Shown here: piece by piece, positions 37,168 to 46,401 of the stretch
Layout: the number at the start of each line of letters is the position of its first letter
Numbering within the stretch: position 1 is the stretch's first letter
NCBI RefSeq assembly: GCF_900106075.1
Contig: NZ_LT629794.1
Span: 2,501,501 to 2,565,500 of the forward strand
DNA from: Polaribacter sp. Hel1_33_78
GTDB lineage: Bacteria; Bacteroidota; Bacteroidia; Flavobacteriales; Flavobacteriaceae
Length of the DNA stretch: 64,000 bases
Reading direction: 5' to 3'
The notes under the pieces: generated by a model
The model's input: only the letters and a program-made list of their open reading frames with translations
What the model was told of the DNA's origin: nothing
Database searches by the model: none
Position numbers and translations under genes: made by a program

Positions 37168-38328
37168 TTATTTTCTCAAATTTTCTAAATGAATTAATTC
37201 ATATTGTTTCAAATACTCTTTTGCCATATTTTTCCAAGAAAATTGTTTACTGCGTTCTAAACCTTTTTCACAAAGCGATTTTCGATACGCATCATCATTT
37301 AAAATTTTAACAATGGCTTCTGTAATTTCTTCGGATTTAAACGGATCTATAATATGAGCTGCATTACCAGAAACTTCTGGCATTGACGAGGTATTTGAGG
37401 TTATAACGGGCACATTACAAGACATGGCTTCTAACATCGGAATTCCAAAACTTTCTCGAAGCGAAGGATATAAAAAGATATCGCATTGTGCGTAAATAGC
37501 TGGTAAATCTTTATTAATAACGTAACCTGTTAAAACGATATTATTAATAAGCTTTGTGTCATTAATTTCAACTAACAGTTTATTAAGCTCAATTTTATCA
37601 TAATCTAAGATTACAAGTTTGTGACTTAAACCTGTTTGTTTTAAAAAGTCTGAAAATGCTTTTAAAGTTCCTTTTGTGTTTTTTTTAGGATCAGTATTTC
37701 CTATGAAAAAGAAATAGTTGTCTGGTAAATTATAAACCTCCTTTACCCGCTTCAGTTCATCTTTATTGGTAACAGGTTTAAAGTGCTCACTTACGCCATT
37801 ATAAATAGCATCCAATTTATTGTCACCTTTAATACCAAAAAAATCTCCTATTCTATTTTTCTCAAAAAGAGATACTGTAATTACTTTTTTGCTCTTTTTT
37901 ACAACGCAAGGCACGACCAATTTCCGGTAGATACTTCCAAATTTTTGATAGGTGCTTGCGCTACTTTTTAGTGTTTTCAAATAACTTCTTTCCATATATA
38001 TAATATCATGAAGAATCGTGATTAATGGAATATCTGTAAAAAATGGAACGGTATTACTTGTGCAATGTAAAATATCGCATTCATATTCTTTTGCTGCTTT
38101 TGGCAATGCAATTTGCTCCCAAGTTGGGTAAGAACAACCATTTAATTTTATGATTTTAAAATTTGATGTTTCTTGCAACACAGAATTATCTTCATCTGGC
38201 TTTACAAAGATGAAGTATTCATTTTTATGGTCTATAAGTTGAAGGTTTTTAATAAGCTCCAAAGCAACCATGTCCATTCCATGCTTCTTTTTACGAAAAA
38301 TACGTTGACCTTCTATTCCTATTCTCAT
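37168..38328 (-). CDS. Glycosyltransferase family 4
   Basis: 386 residues with a GT-B fold. MRIGIEGQRIFRKKKHGMD at the N-terminus, donor-site FFIGNTDPKKNTKGTLKAF and the EX7E motif in ESFGIPMLEAMSCNVPVITS. It belongs to the mannosyltransferase-like GT4 group common in EPS clusters. About 405 bases separate it from the upstream polymerase gene, the only sizeable gap in the operon. Confidence 0.92.
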   Translation of the reverse strand: MRIGIEGQRIFRKKKHGMDMVALELIKNLQLIDHKNEYFIFVKPDEDNSVLQETSNFKIIKLNGCSYPTWEQIALPKAAKEYECDILHCTSNTVPFFTDIPLITILHDIIYMERSYLKTLKSSASTYQKFGSIYRKLVVPCVVKKSKKVITVSLFEKNRIGDFFGIKGDNKLDAIYNGVSEHFKPVTNKDELKRVKEVYNLPDNYFFFIGNTDPKKNTKGTLKAFSDFLKQTGLSHKLVILDYDKIELNKLLVEINDTKLINNIVLTGYVINKDLPAIYAQCDIFLYPSLRESFGIPMLEAMSCNVPVITSNTSSMPEVSGNAAHIIDPFKSEEITEAIVKILNDDAYRKSLCEKGLERSKQFSWKNMAKEYLKQYELIHLENLRK

Positions 38329-38381
38329 GATATATTGTGTTTCAAAAGGTACTTGTTTACTAAGTTAAGCTTGATGTCGTT

Positions 38382-38672
38382 TCACAATTTTATTTCTATA
38401 TTTAGAGCAGGGCTCTGAAAAAACAGAGCGTGTTTCTCGCTTGTTAAAGTATTCTTGAAAGATTCTGATTCTAAAAACATTTTATAATTTTCTTGACAGA
38501 GCGGAGGCTGTTCTGATATTCTAGCAGCAGCAACAGCAAGCTGATTGTATGCAGTTCCTAAGCAGAACACATCGGATTTAGAAATGTATGCTTTTGCTCT
38601 ATAATTGCGATTGTTAATACTCGAATTTTGAAGTATTACAGTATTTAAGTCCTTTATATTTCTATAATTCAT
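38382..38672 (-). CDS. Small hypothetical protein in EPS operon, doubtful
   Basis: 96-residue frame filling the gap between the polymerase and GT4 genes. The middle (DVFCLGTAYNQLAVAAARISEQ then PLCQENYKMF) is encoded by DNA visibly richer in G and C than its neighbours. I recognise no family, signal or membrane segment. The 3' part contains repeated AGAGC/GCTCT hairpins, so the region may instead be a structured RNA. Coding status is uncertain. Confidence 0.35.
   Translation of the reverse strand: MNYRNIKDLNTVILQNSSINNRNYRAKAYISKSDVFCLGTAYNQLAVAAARISEQPPLCQENYKMFLESESFKNTLTSEKHALFFQSPALNIEIKL
38404..38430. repeat. Alternating GCTCT/AGAGC hairpin
   Basis: GCTCTG (38412-38417) pairs with CAGAGC (38424-38429) around an A6 loop (U6 on the transcribed minus-strand RNA). 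A further AGAGC at 38404-38408 can pair with the same GCTCT, giving two mutually exclusive hairpins inside the EPS operon. Confidence 0.45.
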
Positions 38673-38734
38673 GGAGTAGATTTAAGGATATTTATTATTA
38701 TATTTTTAATACTAAATATAGTATTAGGTATATG

Positions 38735-40216
38735 CTATGTAGCAATTAATTCAGGTTCTTTCTCTATAATAGGCTCTTCAAAAATTTGTGGATTTGACAT
38801 GAGCGCCATGGATGCATATATTAATAAACCGGTAGGCATACCACCTAATACACCATTTCCATAGGACGCCAACATAACTCCTACCATCCCTGAAATTAAC
38901 GCACTCATTTTTAACTTTGTTATTGGATCTCGAATTCTGAACATGACTTTAAAAGAAGCCACTCCAATAACGTAAAACAAAATACATAGATGCAATATCA
39001 AGCCAATTATACCCATCTCTGCCCAAATCATAACGTACCAGCTATCTGTGGCGACATGTGAAAGAAATGCATTTGGTAAAAAACGCAGTGCCTTATCGCC
39101 CGCATGACCAATACCGCCTCCAAATGGTCTTGAGGCAAGATACCCTTTTAGGATTTGCTGATTTGCTTTTCTGATTAGTAAAGATGGATTATTAGGATCA
39201 AAGCCAGTTCTCATTCTTCTTATTTGGGCATTACCATTGGCGATCATCGTAAATTTAAAAAACACAAATAAGAGTACGACAAGTAATATACCAGTGCCAA
39301 GCAACCTAATATTTCTCCTTAAAACAAAAAATGTCATAAAACCTGCGAAAGGAACTGCTATAGAACCTCTTGTGCCTGATATCATCATTCCATATAAGCC
39401 CAATATTCCGGCGATAAGAAAAAAGATTCTAGGAAACCCCTTTTTAGCCATGGAGAATATAATAAATACGACTCCGGAATATCCTTGATTACCTCCAAAT
39501 TGGCCTGCATCACTAAAAAATGAAAACACTCTTAATTTACCAAATAATATATGCGTTACGGCACCTCCTCTATCCAACCATGCTTGCTCTGCAGTGTCAA
39601 CCCCAAAAACCATTTGTCCGATTCCTTTAAGCGTTGCAAGTATAGAAAAAGCACCCCAAAGATATAAAAATGTATCTAGCCTTTTATTAGTGTTTATAAG
39701 CATGAACGTAAGAATAATAAAGAAAAAGAAATAAAATCCAGTACCTCTGCCAGCAATCCAGGGTTCTATCATTCTAGCTTCAGGGTTTGCGAGTTGTAAT
39801 ATAAAATATACTAACCAAACCGCAGCTAAAATTGTAATATCCTTATTTGCCGGGGACCAATCAACCCGATCTCTAAATCTAGAAAAAATAAGCGCTAAAA
39901 AGGTTAAAATCATAAGCCCATCTATACCAAAACCTAATGGCAGATCTTTTACATAGCGTCCAATGCCAAGCACTATAAAATTGTAACCAATCGCCGTATA
40001 AAAACCAATAATGGGATTTTTAAATACTGTATAGATGTAAATGCTACCACAGAAGAGAGCCAACACCAAACCTATACCTGCAATCCCCATTTTAGCAAGT
40101 AATAATGCTATTAAAGCTATGCTTCCAAATAATAATAGAATAACCCTTGGTTTAGCTAAACTAGCAGAACCTGATATCTTGTCAAAAGGGTTTATATGGT
40201 TATTATTTGTGGTCAA
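38735..40216 (-). CDS. Wzy/O-antigen ligase-like polysaccharide polymerase
   Basis: 493 residues with about twelve hydrophobic segments. The Wzy_C (O-antigen ligase/polymerase) region includes the periplasmic segment GYLASRPFGGGIGHAGDK before the last helices. In Wzx/Wzy-dependent EPS systems this protein polymerises lipid-linked repeat units in the periplasm. The next gene upstream is the flippase, one base away. Whether it is polymerase or ligase cannot be told from sequence alone; the context favours polymerase. Confidence 0.85.
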   Translation of the reverse strand: MTTNNNHINPFDKISGSASLAKPRVILLLFGSIALIALLLAKMGIAGIGLVLALFCGSIYIYTVFKNPIIGFYTAIGYNFIVLGIGRYVKDLPLGFGIDGLMILTFLALIFSRFRDRVDWSPANKDITILAAVWLVYFILQLANPEARMIEPWIAGRGTGFYFFFFIILTFMLINTNKRLDTFLYLWGAFSILATLKGIGQMVFGVDTAEQAWLDRGGAVTHILFGKLRVFSFFSDAGQFGGNQGYSGVVFIIFSMAKKGFPRIFFLIAGILGLYGMMISGTRGSIAVPFAGFMTFFVLRRNIRLLGTGILLVVLLFVFFKFTMIANGNAQIRRMRTGFDPNNPSLLIRKANQQILKGYLASRPFGGGIGHAGDKALRFLPNAFLSHVATDSWYVMIWAEMGIIGLILHLCILFYVIGVASFKVMFRIRDPITKLKMSALISGMVGVMLASYGNGVLGGMPTGLLIYASMALMSNPQIFEEPIIEKEPELIAT

Positions 40217-40217
40217 C

Positions 40218-41594
40218 CTAATTTGTTTTATTAAATGTGATAAAGCGATTCTGAGTTACTTTATTAAAAAGAGTTTTATAAAATTTAATTCCACTAGAAA
40301 AGATTTCTTGATAAGACAAGGTTAATTCCTTATTTAAAAAGTACATGCCCATCCATATGCCTATTATTGTAAATAGGATAGAGGTAACTGCAACAAGAAT
40401 TAAGGATTTAAAAACAAAAATTGCTATAAAATCTCCTATTAAATTAGCCGCTACCATAATAAATACTTTTACGGCGTTAATGTTAGGCTTATTGATACTA
40501 TCCAACCCAATACCTGTCATTCGATCTATTGGCAGTAAGAGTCCATAAATAGAAAACACACGCACGATATCTACAACATTAAACCCTGTAATTGGATCAA
40601 CTTTTAAATATTGTTCACCTGAAAGAATTAAAACTAAATAATCTGCAAAAACAAAAGTTACTAAACTGATAATTACAAATAAATACGTGAGTGCACCAGA
40701 ATAGGTGTAAAATAAATCTTTCACTTCTTGAACTCTGCCTTGAACACTAGCTTTAGACATTTTTGGGAAAGCGGTAGCAACAAAACTTCGCAAAGGTATT
40801 TGTTGCAATTCGGTAAGTTTTAAAGGAATACTATAAAGTGCTACGGCGGCGCTTCCCATCGGGCTCAAACTAATAATTACGGTATCTGCACTTCTTAATA
40901 AGTTAGTGCCTATTAAGGTAAACGTCGTATATTTTCCAAAATTTAATAATGTTTTATTGGTATCGGAACTTGCTTGTGTAATATATTTTGTTCCATCCCA
41001 GCCTAAAGTAATAGACACTAGAGATGTAATAGCATTAATAATAAGTAGGGCAATAACCAATTCGTTTAATTCCATTTCGATAAAAAAGAAATGAACTAAA
41101 ACCACTAAAAAAAAGAGTCCACTATTTATTGATTTTATAATTAAAATTTTATCATATTTTTGGTCTGCCTGCAATACAACAAGCGCATTATTCCAAGGAA
41201 GATTTAAAAAAGCTAATAATGGATACCATTTGAAAAAAAGATTATAACCAGAATTACTAATGGCATCATTAAAGAAAGAGTAGCAAAACACTAAGATAAT
41301 TGCTACAAGAACAGTGGCTCCTAAACCAATTAAAGCATTTGACCCTATTAGTTTAATTCTAGAGTCTTCATCTGCTCCAGATAAAAAACGAATTAAACCT
41401 GTATTTGTAATTCCAAATCGAAACATTTCGACAAAAGAACCTCCCGTTATAAATAATACCCATTCACCAAAAACATCTAATGATAAACTTCTGGCCAGTA
41501 AAGCGAAGCCTCCAATACCTAAAATAGCAATAACAAGATTTCCTGTTAATGACAGAAAGTTATCTTCTCGAGCTATTTTTTTAATCATTTTCAT
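40218..41594 (-). CDS. Wzx-type polysaccharide flippase
   Basis: 458 residues with about 12 membrane helices. The start (EDNFLSLTGNLVIAILGIGGFALLARSLS) and the segment LLRSADTVIISLSPMGSAAVALYSIPLKL are typical of the MATE/MOP-superfamily Wzx flippases. It moves undecaprenyl-pyrophosphate-linked repeat units to the periplasmic side. It sits between the Wzz-like and Wzy-like genes, completing a Wzx/Wzy system. Confidence 0.9.
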   Translation of the reverse strand: MKMIKKIAREDNFLSLTGNLVIAILGIGGFALLARSLSLDVFGEWVLFITGGSFVEMFRFGITNTGLIRFLSGADEDSRIKLIGSNALIGLGATVLVAIILVFCYSFFNDAISNSGYNLFFKWYPLLAFLNLPWNNALVVLQADQKYDKILIIKSINSGLFFLVVLVHFFFIEMELNELVIALLIINAITSLVSITLGWDGTKYITQASSDTNKTLLNFGKYTTFTLIGTNLLRSADTVIISLSPMGSAAVALYSIPLKLTELQQIPLRSFVATAFPKMSKASVQGRVQEVKDLFYTYSGALTYLFVIISLVTFVFADYLVLILSGEQYLKVDPITGFNVVDIVRVFSIYGLLLPIDRMTGIGLDSINKPNINAVKVFIMVAANLIGDFIAIFVFKSLILVAVTSILFTIIGIWMGMYFLNKELTLSYQEIFSSGIKFYKTLFNKVTQNRFITFNKTN

Positions 41595-41606
41595 CAGTTC
41601 TTTTTT

Positions 41607-43985
41607 TTAAATTTGATTTTTTGATAAAAACTGAAACTGAAATACTGATTTTATTTTTTTTCTGAACTTGGTACGCTTTTTTGGTAAATCTCCTAACACG
41701 GATTCGATTTCATTTAAATTAACTCCATTTACAATAATTTTAAGATTTGAACCGCAAGCTTCTCTTAAATTAATAATTGCAGATTCATCAGCATCTGACC
41801 AAGTTCTATTAGAACGACACACTAGAATATCTAAATCAGCATTCGCAATTAATTCTGCAGGATAATTAGAATAGATTAAAGCAGGTATTTCTATAATGAC
41901 AAACTCTGGTTTAAAATCCAAAGTAATATTATTTGACTCCAAAATATCAGTATAAGTTCTAGCTCCGTAAAACTTGCTATTCATAGCATAAGAATAGTGT
42001 TCTGAAAAATCAAGATAAGTAGATGCATCTGCCAAGAATAAATTATCTAGATCTATACGAGGATCTGGATAACCTAAAATTTTATTTATGATAGGAGATT
42101 TTCGTTTGTGTGTTATTGACTCTTGTTTATTATCATGATTGAGCAGTAATACTTTTTTACCCTCTTGTTTTAAAGTCTTCGCAATATTACTAGCTAAAAC
42201 CGTTTTACCCTCTAATTTTTGATTACTCAATACGATGATAGTTTTTATCTTTTGTTTTGAATTGTGCACACCAATATGTTGTAATATGTTTTGTGTGATA
42301 ATCTCAATTAATCTTTTTTGAATAAAAGGCAAATTGAGACCTCCTGCATCTAATACTATCTTAGGCATCATTCCTAAGGAGGTAAGTCCTGTTTCTTTAC
42401 TAGCTTTGATAGAATTTCTAAGGGTGTCATCAAAATACTCCATGACAAAAATAATCCCTAGAGTAAAAAGTCCTCCTAAAAAAGCCGCCGCAATAATAAG
42501 AATCAATCTTTTTGTTGGATTTGGGGATAAGGGATAAAATGGAGCATCAACAGTTTTTAAACTAGATGACAAGTCACTGTCTTGTAATTTTAGCTTGGCT
42601 AAATTCAATCCATGTAAGATTTCTAAGTAACCCTGTTCTGAAATAGAAATTTCACGTTCTAATCTTTTCATATTAGCCCCAGCAGGAGCATAATTTGCAA
42701 ATGTTTTCTGAAAAGCGTTACTCTGACCTCCTTTAATTTTAATTTTTGCTTTTAGCTCCTCAGACTCAACCACATTATTTATCCAATCTGGAAGTACTTT
42801 AGAAATTGGCAGACCGTCAATAGTATTTTGATATGAATATAATTCGTCAACATCTTTTTTTATTTCGTTAATTAAAAAATCGGCCTGTTTTTGTAAGTCC
42901 GTAATTTTTAAAAAATTCATTTCTGTATTACTTGTCTCGAGCTCAGCTTGCACTAGAGCTATTTTAAAATTCAAATTTCCTAAGACTTTCTTTTTATCAA
43001 GAATGCCATTATTCTTTGACTGAATAACTTCTTGCAACTGTAACTTCTCTTCTAATGCCTTTGTACCTGCCTCAAGTCCAGCCAACTCTGCTATATTATT
43101 CTTATAATCAACCTCCATATCTTCTTTTACCAAAGCAACAGCTCTACTCTGCTCATAATAATTTATAATATTGGTGCTTTTATTGAACTCAAGTAATTCC
43201 TCTTCTGCTAGTTTTAATTTTTTTTTGGCCTTATCTAGTTCATTTTGAAAATATTTAACCACGCCATCTGAACTATTTTCCTTTATATGTTTATAATTAA
43301 TTAAACTAACACGATTATAGATAGCTAATGTTTGCTGACAAATTCCTGGGTCATCAACCGTATAACTTAATTTTAGTAAGTCACTATTGTTAATTCTTTG
43401 AACCTCTATTTTAGATATTGCGTTAAGAGAATAATGATTATCATCTTCATAATTTAACAGTTCATATATAAAGTTATCACTGCCACTTCTCATTAATGTC
43501 AATAAATTTTGAACAGTTTTTTCGTAATTGTGCCTGTCTATTTCTTCTGGAAACGGATCACTAACAGCTAATATTTCGTCTGTCATAACATTGCCATTGG
43601 TTCCATTTTCAATATAATTGTATATTTCTTCAGGAACTTTACTCTTTAGCTTCTCATATAATTCCTTTGAAATATATTTGGGATTTGCTTCTGGCAACAT
43701 AAGATGAATCGCTAATAATCTGACAGCAACCTCTTCTTGAGTCTCCCTTGATTTAATAATATTAATTAAATTATCAAAAGCCGAATTAGTTGCTTGATAA
43801 TTATACTTTTTATCCATTTCAATAGATGAACCTGTAGCCAAGCCTGTATATAAAATGGTTTGAGAAGAAAATTCATAAGATGGGTTCATTGTAAGCAAAA
43901 TAACCATCAAACCAAGAAACAATGGAACTACAATTAATAGAACCAAATGCTTTAAAATTAACCTTACAAATTCAATTATAGTCAT
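41607..43985 (-). CDS. Wzz-type polysaccharide co-polymerase with degenerate BY-kinase-like domain
   Basis: 792 residues. A membrane helix near residue 15-35 is followed by a Wzz periplasmic region with long coiled coils (~230-480), a second helix (~500-520, RLILIIAAAFLGGLFTLGIIF), and a cytoplasmic ATPase-like domain from about residue 580. The P-loop-like SNQKLEGKTVLASNIA is present. The Walker A' aspartates appear as LLNHDN, the Walker B as IIEIP instead of IIDTP, and the C-terminus lacks a tyrosine cluster. It probably controls chain length and export without being a classical tyrosine autokinase. It lies 4 bases after the TolC-like gene. Confidence 0.87.
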   Translation of the reverse strand: MTIIEFVRLILKHLVLLIVVPLFLGLMVILLTMNPSYEFSSQTILYTGLATGSSIEMDKKYNYQATNSAFDNLINIIKSRETQEEVAVRLLAIHLMLPEANPKYISKELYEKLKSKVPEEIYNYIENGTNGNVMTDEILAVSDPFPEEIDRHNYEKTVQNLLTLMRSGSDNFIYELLNYEDDNHYSLNAISKIEVQRINNSDLLKLSYTVDDPGICQQTLAIYNRVSLINYKHIKENSSDGVVKYFQNELDKAKKKLKLAEEELLEFNKSTNIINYYEQSRAVALVKEDMEVDYKNNIAELAGLEAGTKALEEKLQLQEVIQSKNNGILDKKKVLGNLNFKIALVQAELETSNTEMNFLKITDLQKQADFLINEIKKDVDELYSYQNTIDGLPISKVLPDWINNVVESEELKAKIKIKGGQSNAFQKTFANYAPAGANMKRLEREISISEQGYLEILHGLNLAKLKLQDSDLSSSLKTVDAPFYPLSPNPTKRLILIIAAAFLGGLFTLGIIFVMEYFDDTLRNSIKASKETGLTSLGMMPKIVLDAGGLNLPFIQKRLIEIITQNILQHIGVHNSKQKIKTIIVLSNQKLEGKTVLASNIAKTLKQEGKKVLLLNHDNKQESITHKRKSPIINKILGYPDPRIDLDNLFLADASTYLDFSEHYSYAMNSKFYGARTYTDILESNNITLDFKPEFVIIEIPALIYSNYPAELIANADLDILVCRSNRTWSDADESAIINLREACGSNLKIIVNGVNLNEIESVLGDLPKKRTKFRKKIKSVFQFQFLSKNQI

Positions 43986-43989
43986 CTCT

Positions 43990-44739
43990 TTAATTTAAGC
44001 GTGTTAAACCAAGTACAAACCCAGCCATATCTTCTAACAATAGCTTGGTGGTAATAAATTCAGACATTGCTTTTGCGTAATCTGCTTCCATACTTTCTGT
44101 TATTCCAGCTATCCTTACGTACTCGGCTATTGGTACTATTCCATTTCTAAATTCTTTTTCAACCATTTGCATATTTACACGACCGTCACCTAAACTTCTC
44201 GATTTTATTTGAAGTATTTTTTGCTTTAATATTAAGTCTTGATATAGGACTATTACCCTTTTTCTTAATTGTTCCTTTTCAAATTCTAACATATCTTTTG
44301 CCGCATCAACTTCGAATTTCGCCAATCTAATTTGATTTTTGCGATTAAGACCATCAAACAAAGGAAACTTCACAAAAAAACCGACACTATAATTAAACTG
44401 TTTGCTTGTTGTTAAAGCTGCTGTATTAGAAAAACCATCTTCACTGGTCGCAAAATTGCTTAAATTTCCATATCTAGTATCAGCTTGAACTCCTAAATTT
44501 TTAGACCAATATATACGCTCCGAGGCTAATGCAGATTTCGTAACTCCAATATTATTCTTCCGGAAACGCACCATAGCACTTCGTTTCAATACAGAATCTA
44601 TAACAACTTCAAGTGAAGGGAATTTAAATTCATCTTTTATAATAGACACACCTTCTGGTTCGGGTGTTTGAGCCATTAATGAAGGCATGAAGCAACTAAG
44701 CACTATAACGATAATTATAAATTTTAAAAAAAAACTCAT
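43990..44739 (-). CDS. Short TolC-like protein in EPS operon
   Basis: 249 residues, about half the length of a normal TolC subunit. Signal peptide ending LMAQ. One TolC-type unit is visible: LEVVIDSVLKRSAMVRF, a beta hairpin (FNYSVGFFVKFPLFDG) and the long helices RLAKFEVDAAKDMLEFEKEQ and VEKEFRNGIVPIAEYVRIAG. A trimer would need to dimerise to make a barrel, or the protein assists export otherwise. No polysaccharide outer-membrane Wza-type protein is in the window. Confidence 0.8.
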   Translation of the reverse strand: MSFFLKFIIIVIVLSCFMPSLMAQTPEPEGVSIIKDEFKFPSLEVVIDSVLKRSAMVRFRKNNIGVTKSALASERIYWSKNLGVQADTRYGNLSNFATSEDGFSNTAALTTSKQFNYSVGFFVKFPLFDGLNRKNQIRLAKFEVDAAKDMLEFEKEQLRKRVIVLYQDLILKQKILQIKSRSLGDGRVNMQMVEKEFRNGIVPIAEYVRIAGITESMEADYAKAMSEFITTKLLLEDMAGFVLGLTRLN

Positions 44740-44765
44740 TGTTAAAATCTTTTATATATTTAATA

Positions 44766-45965
44766 TCACACTGCTGACTTTTGCAATAGTGCTGGAATTG
44801 TTCGTAAAATTAGCTTTACATCGTACCAAAATGAAAAATTATTATCGATGAAGTGATGTGCATACTCATTATCTAATTCTATTCTTTCAAGCTCTGACAT
44901 CGAACCACCTTTTCCTCTTAACTCAACCTGCCATAAACCAGTAATACCAGCAGGAGCCAAAAATCTTTTTGATAAGGTATCGGCTGTAAGCATTTCTGCT
45001 TCGTAAACTGGTAAAGGACGGTTACCAACAATAGACATGTCACCTTTTAAAACATTTATAAGTTGTGGTAGTTCGTCTATACTCGTATTTCTGATAAACT
45101 TACCTACCTTAGTTACGCGAGGATCATCAAGAATTTTTACAAAAGTAGAATTGTTCTTGGAGGTTTCGTTCTTTTGAACATTGTGCCAATAGTCACAAAT
45201 ATGATACTTATCTACATACATCATTGGAGAACATGTTTCTCCCATTGCTAATTTAAAGCACTTAGGGCATTGGGTATTCATAGAATCAGTTGTTGAACTG
45301 GAAGCTGTGTTGTACTGGTTTTTTTCTTTTGCTAGTTTTTTTAGCATCGCATCAGAACCTGTTCGCATGGAACGTAGTTTATAAAAATTGAACGTTTTAC
45401 GTCCAACTCTTTTTGAAGTATAATAAACTTTACCTTTAGATTCCAATCGGATAGCAATAATTACTACTAAAAGAAAAGGAGCCGCCACCACTAAAACACT
45501 AGATGCAACAAAAACATCAAAAATGCGTTTTGAAAATGGCATTTTATACCCTTTCTTCTTTCCATTTTTAACGGGTGAATAAAATGTCTTTCTCTTCAAA
45601 TCACGAAGGAATTTGATCCGCTTCACTAAGCTTTCGGGTGAAACAGAAGTAGAAATAAAATAATCATCCACTCTTTTGCTAAACGCAAGCTTAAATACTT
45701 CGCTATTAAACTTTTTATCCAAAAGAATAAATGGAACTTCATCGTAAATATTTTGTTTTTTTACCCAATCAAACAAAAACATACCATTAGTCTCTGGTAA
45801 ATCAAAATCGCAAATAATTGCGTCTAGTTTCCTCGTATTATTAAGGAAATTTTCTGCTAACAAATTATTATTCATAACTTTAATAGAAATAGACTCTTGT
45901 TTCTGAAGGTTTTCCAAAAACTGTTGCTCATTTCCTACATATAATATATTTAAATAAGATTTCAT
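44766..45965 (-). CDS. Initiating sugar transferase with receiver-like N-terminus
   Basis: 399 residues. Residues 1-~120 resemble a two-component receiver: Asp53 in CDFDLPETNGMFLFDW is at the phosphoacceptor position, but the acidic pair is replaced (YVGNEQ) and the conserved Lys is missing (DDYFIS). Residues ~143-399 are a polyprenol-phosphate sugar-1-phosphate transferase (WcaJ/WbaP family): FSKRIFDVFVA, membrane helix, YYTSKRVGR, KLRSM, then SIDELPQLINVLKGDMSIVGNRP and GITGLWQV. An insertion with four cysteines (233, 236, 245, 257) interrupts the transferase and looks like a zinc knuckle. It starts repeat-unit assembly on undecaprenyl phosphate. Confidence 0.9.
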   Translation of the reverse strand: MKSYLNILYVGNEQQFLENLQKQESISIKVMNNNLLAENFLNNTRKLDAIICDFDLPETNGMFLFDWVKKQNIYDEVPFILLDKKFNSEVFKLAFSKRVDDYFISTSVSPESLVKRIKFLRDLKRKTFYSPVKNGKKKGYKMPFSKRIFDVFVASSVLVVAAPFLLVVIIAIRLESKGKVYYTSKRVGRKTFNFYKLRSMRTGSDAMLKKLAKEKNQYNTASSSTTDSMNTQCPKCFKLAMGETCSPMMYVDKYHICDYWHNVQKNETSKNNSTFVKILDDPRVTKVGKFIRNTSIDELPQLINVLKGDMSIVGNRPLPVYEAEMLTADTLSKRFLAPAGITGLWQVELRGKGGSMSELERIELDNEYAHHFIDNNFSFWYDVKLILRTIPALLQKSAV

Positions 45966-45999
45966 TAATAGGTATTATTTATTATATATTTTTGAATCA

Positions 46000-46401
46000 C
46001 TACCAATTTATAGTATAATGAATTGGAAAAAGATTCTTTTTTACCAATTCTTCAAGCTCTTCAGGATTAAACGGTTTTGTTAGATAATCTTGTGCTCCAA
46101 GTTTATAGCACTTTATACGCTCTTTACTTTCAGATTTTGCCGACAACATGATAATGGGTGTATGCTTTGTAAAGCCTCTATCACGAACTTGAACTAAAAA
46201 TTCATATCCATCCATATTAGGCATTTCAATATCACTGATAATAAGATCAGGAAGATTGCCTTCCAACCATTCGAGGGCGTTTATACCATCATTAAACGAA
46301 ATAACATCATACTCTTCAGAAAGAAAATTCTCTAACAAAAGGCATATCGTTATTTCATCATCAACCACTAGTATTTTTTTTCTCATAACTTTAATTAACA
46401 T
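46000..46401 (-). CDS. Single-domain response regulator
   Basis: 133 residues: a complete receiver with VVDDE, phosphoacceptor Asp57 in ISDIEMPNMDGYEF, MLSAK and the Lys of YLTKPF. There is no output domain, so it probably works by protein contact or as a phosphorelay intermediate. Its ATG overlaps the stop of the HPt gene by one base (TAATG); a Met at position 6 is an alternative start. It is at the head of the EPS operon, between the HPt and sugar transferase genes. Confidence 0.92.
   Translation of the reverse strand: MLIKVMRKKILVVDDEITICLLLENFLSEEYDVISFNDGINALEWLEGNLPDLIISDIEMPNMDGYEFLVQVRDRGFTKHTPIIMLSAKSESKERIKCYKLGAQDYLTKPFNPEELEELVKKNLFPIHYTINW

Noticed and set aside
40041..41610. 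Long open frames on the strand opposite the flippase and polymerase genes
   Set aside because: Their translations are Pro/Ile/Lys-rich shadows of membrane genes without start context or family motifs.
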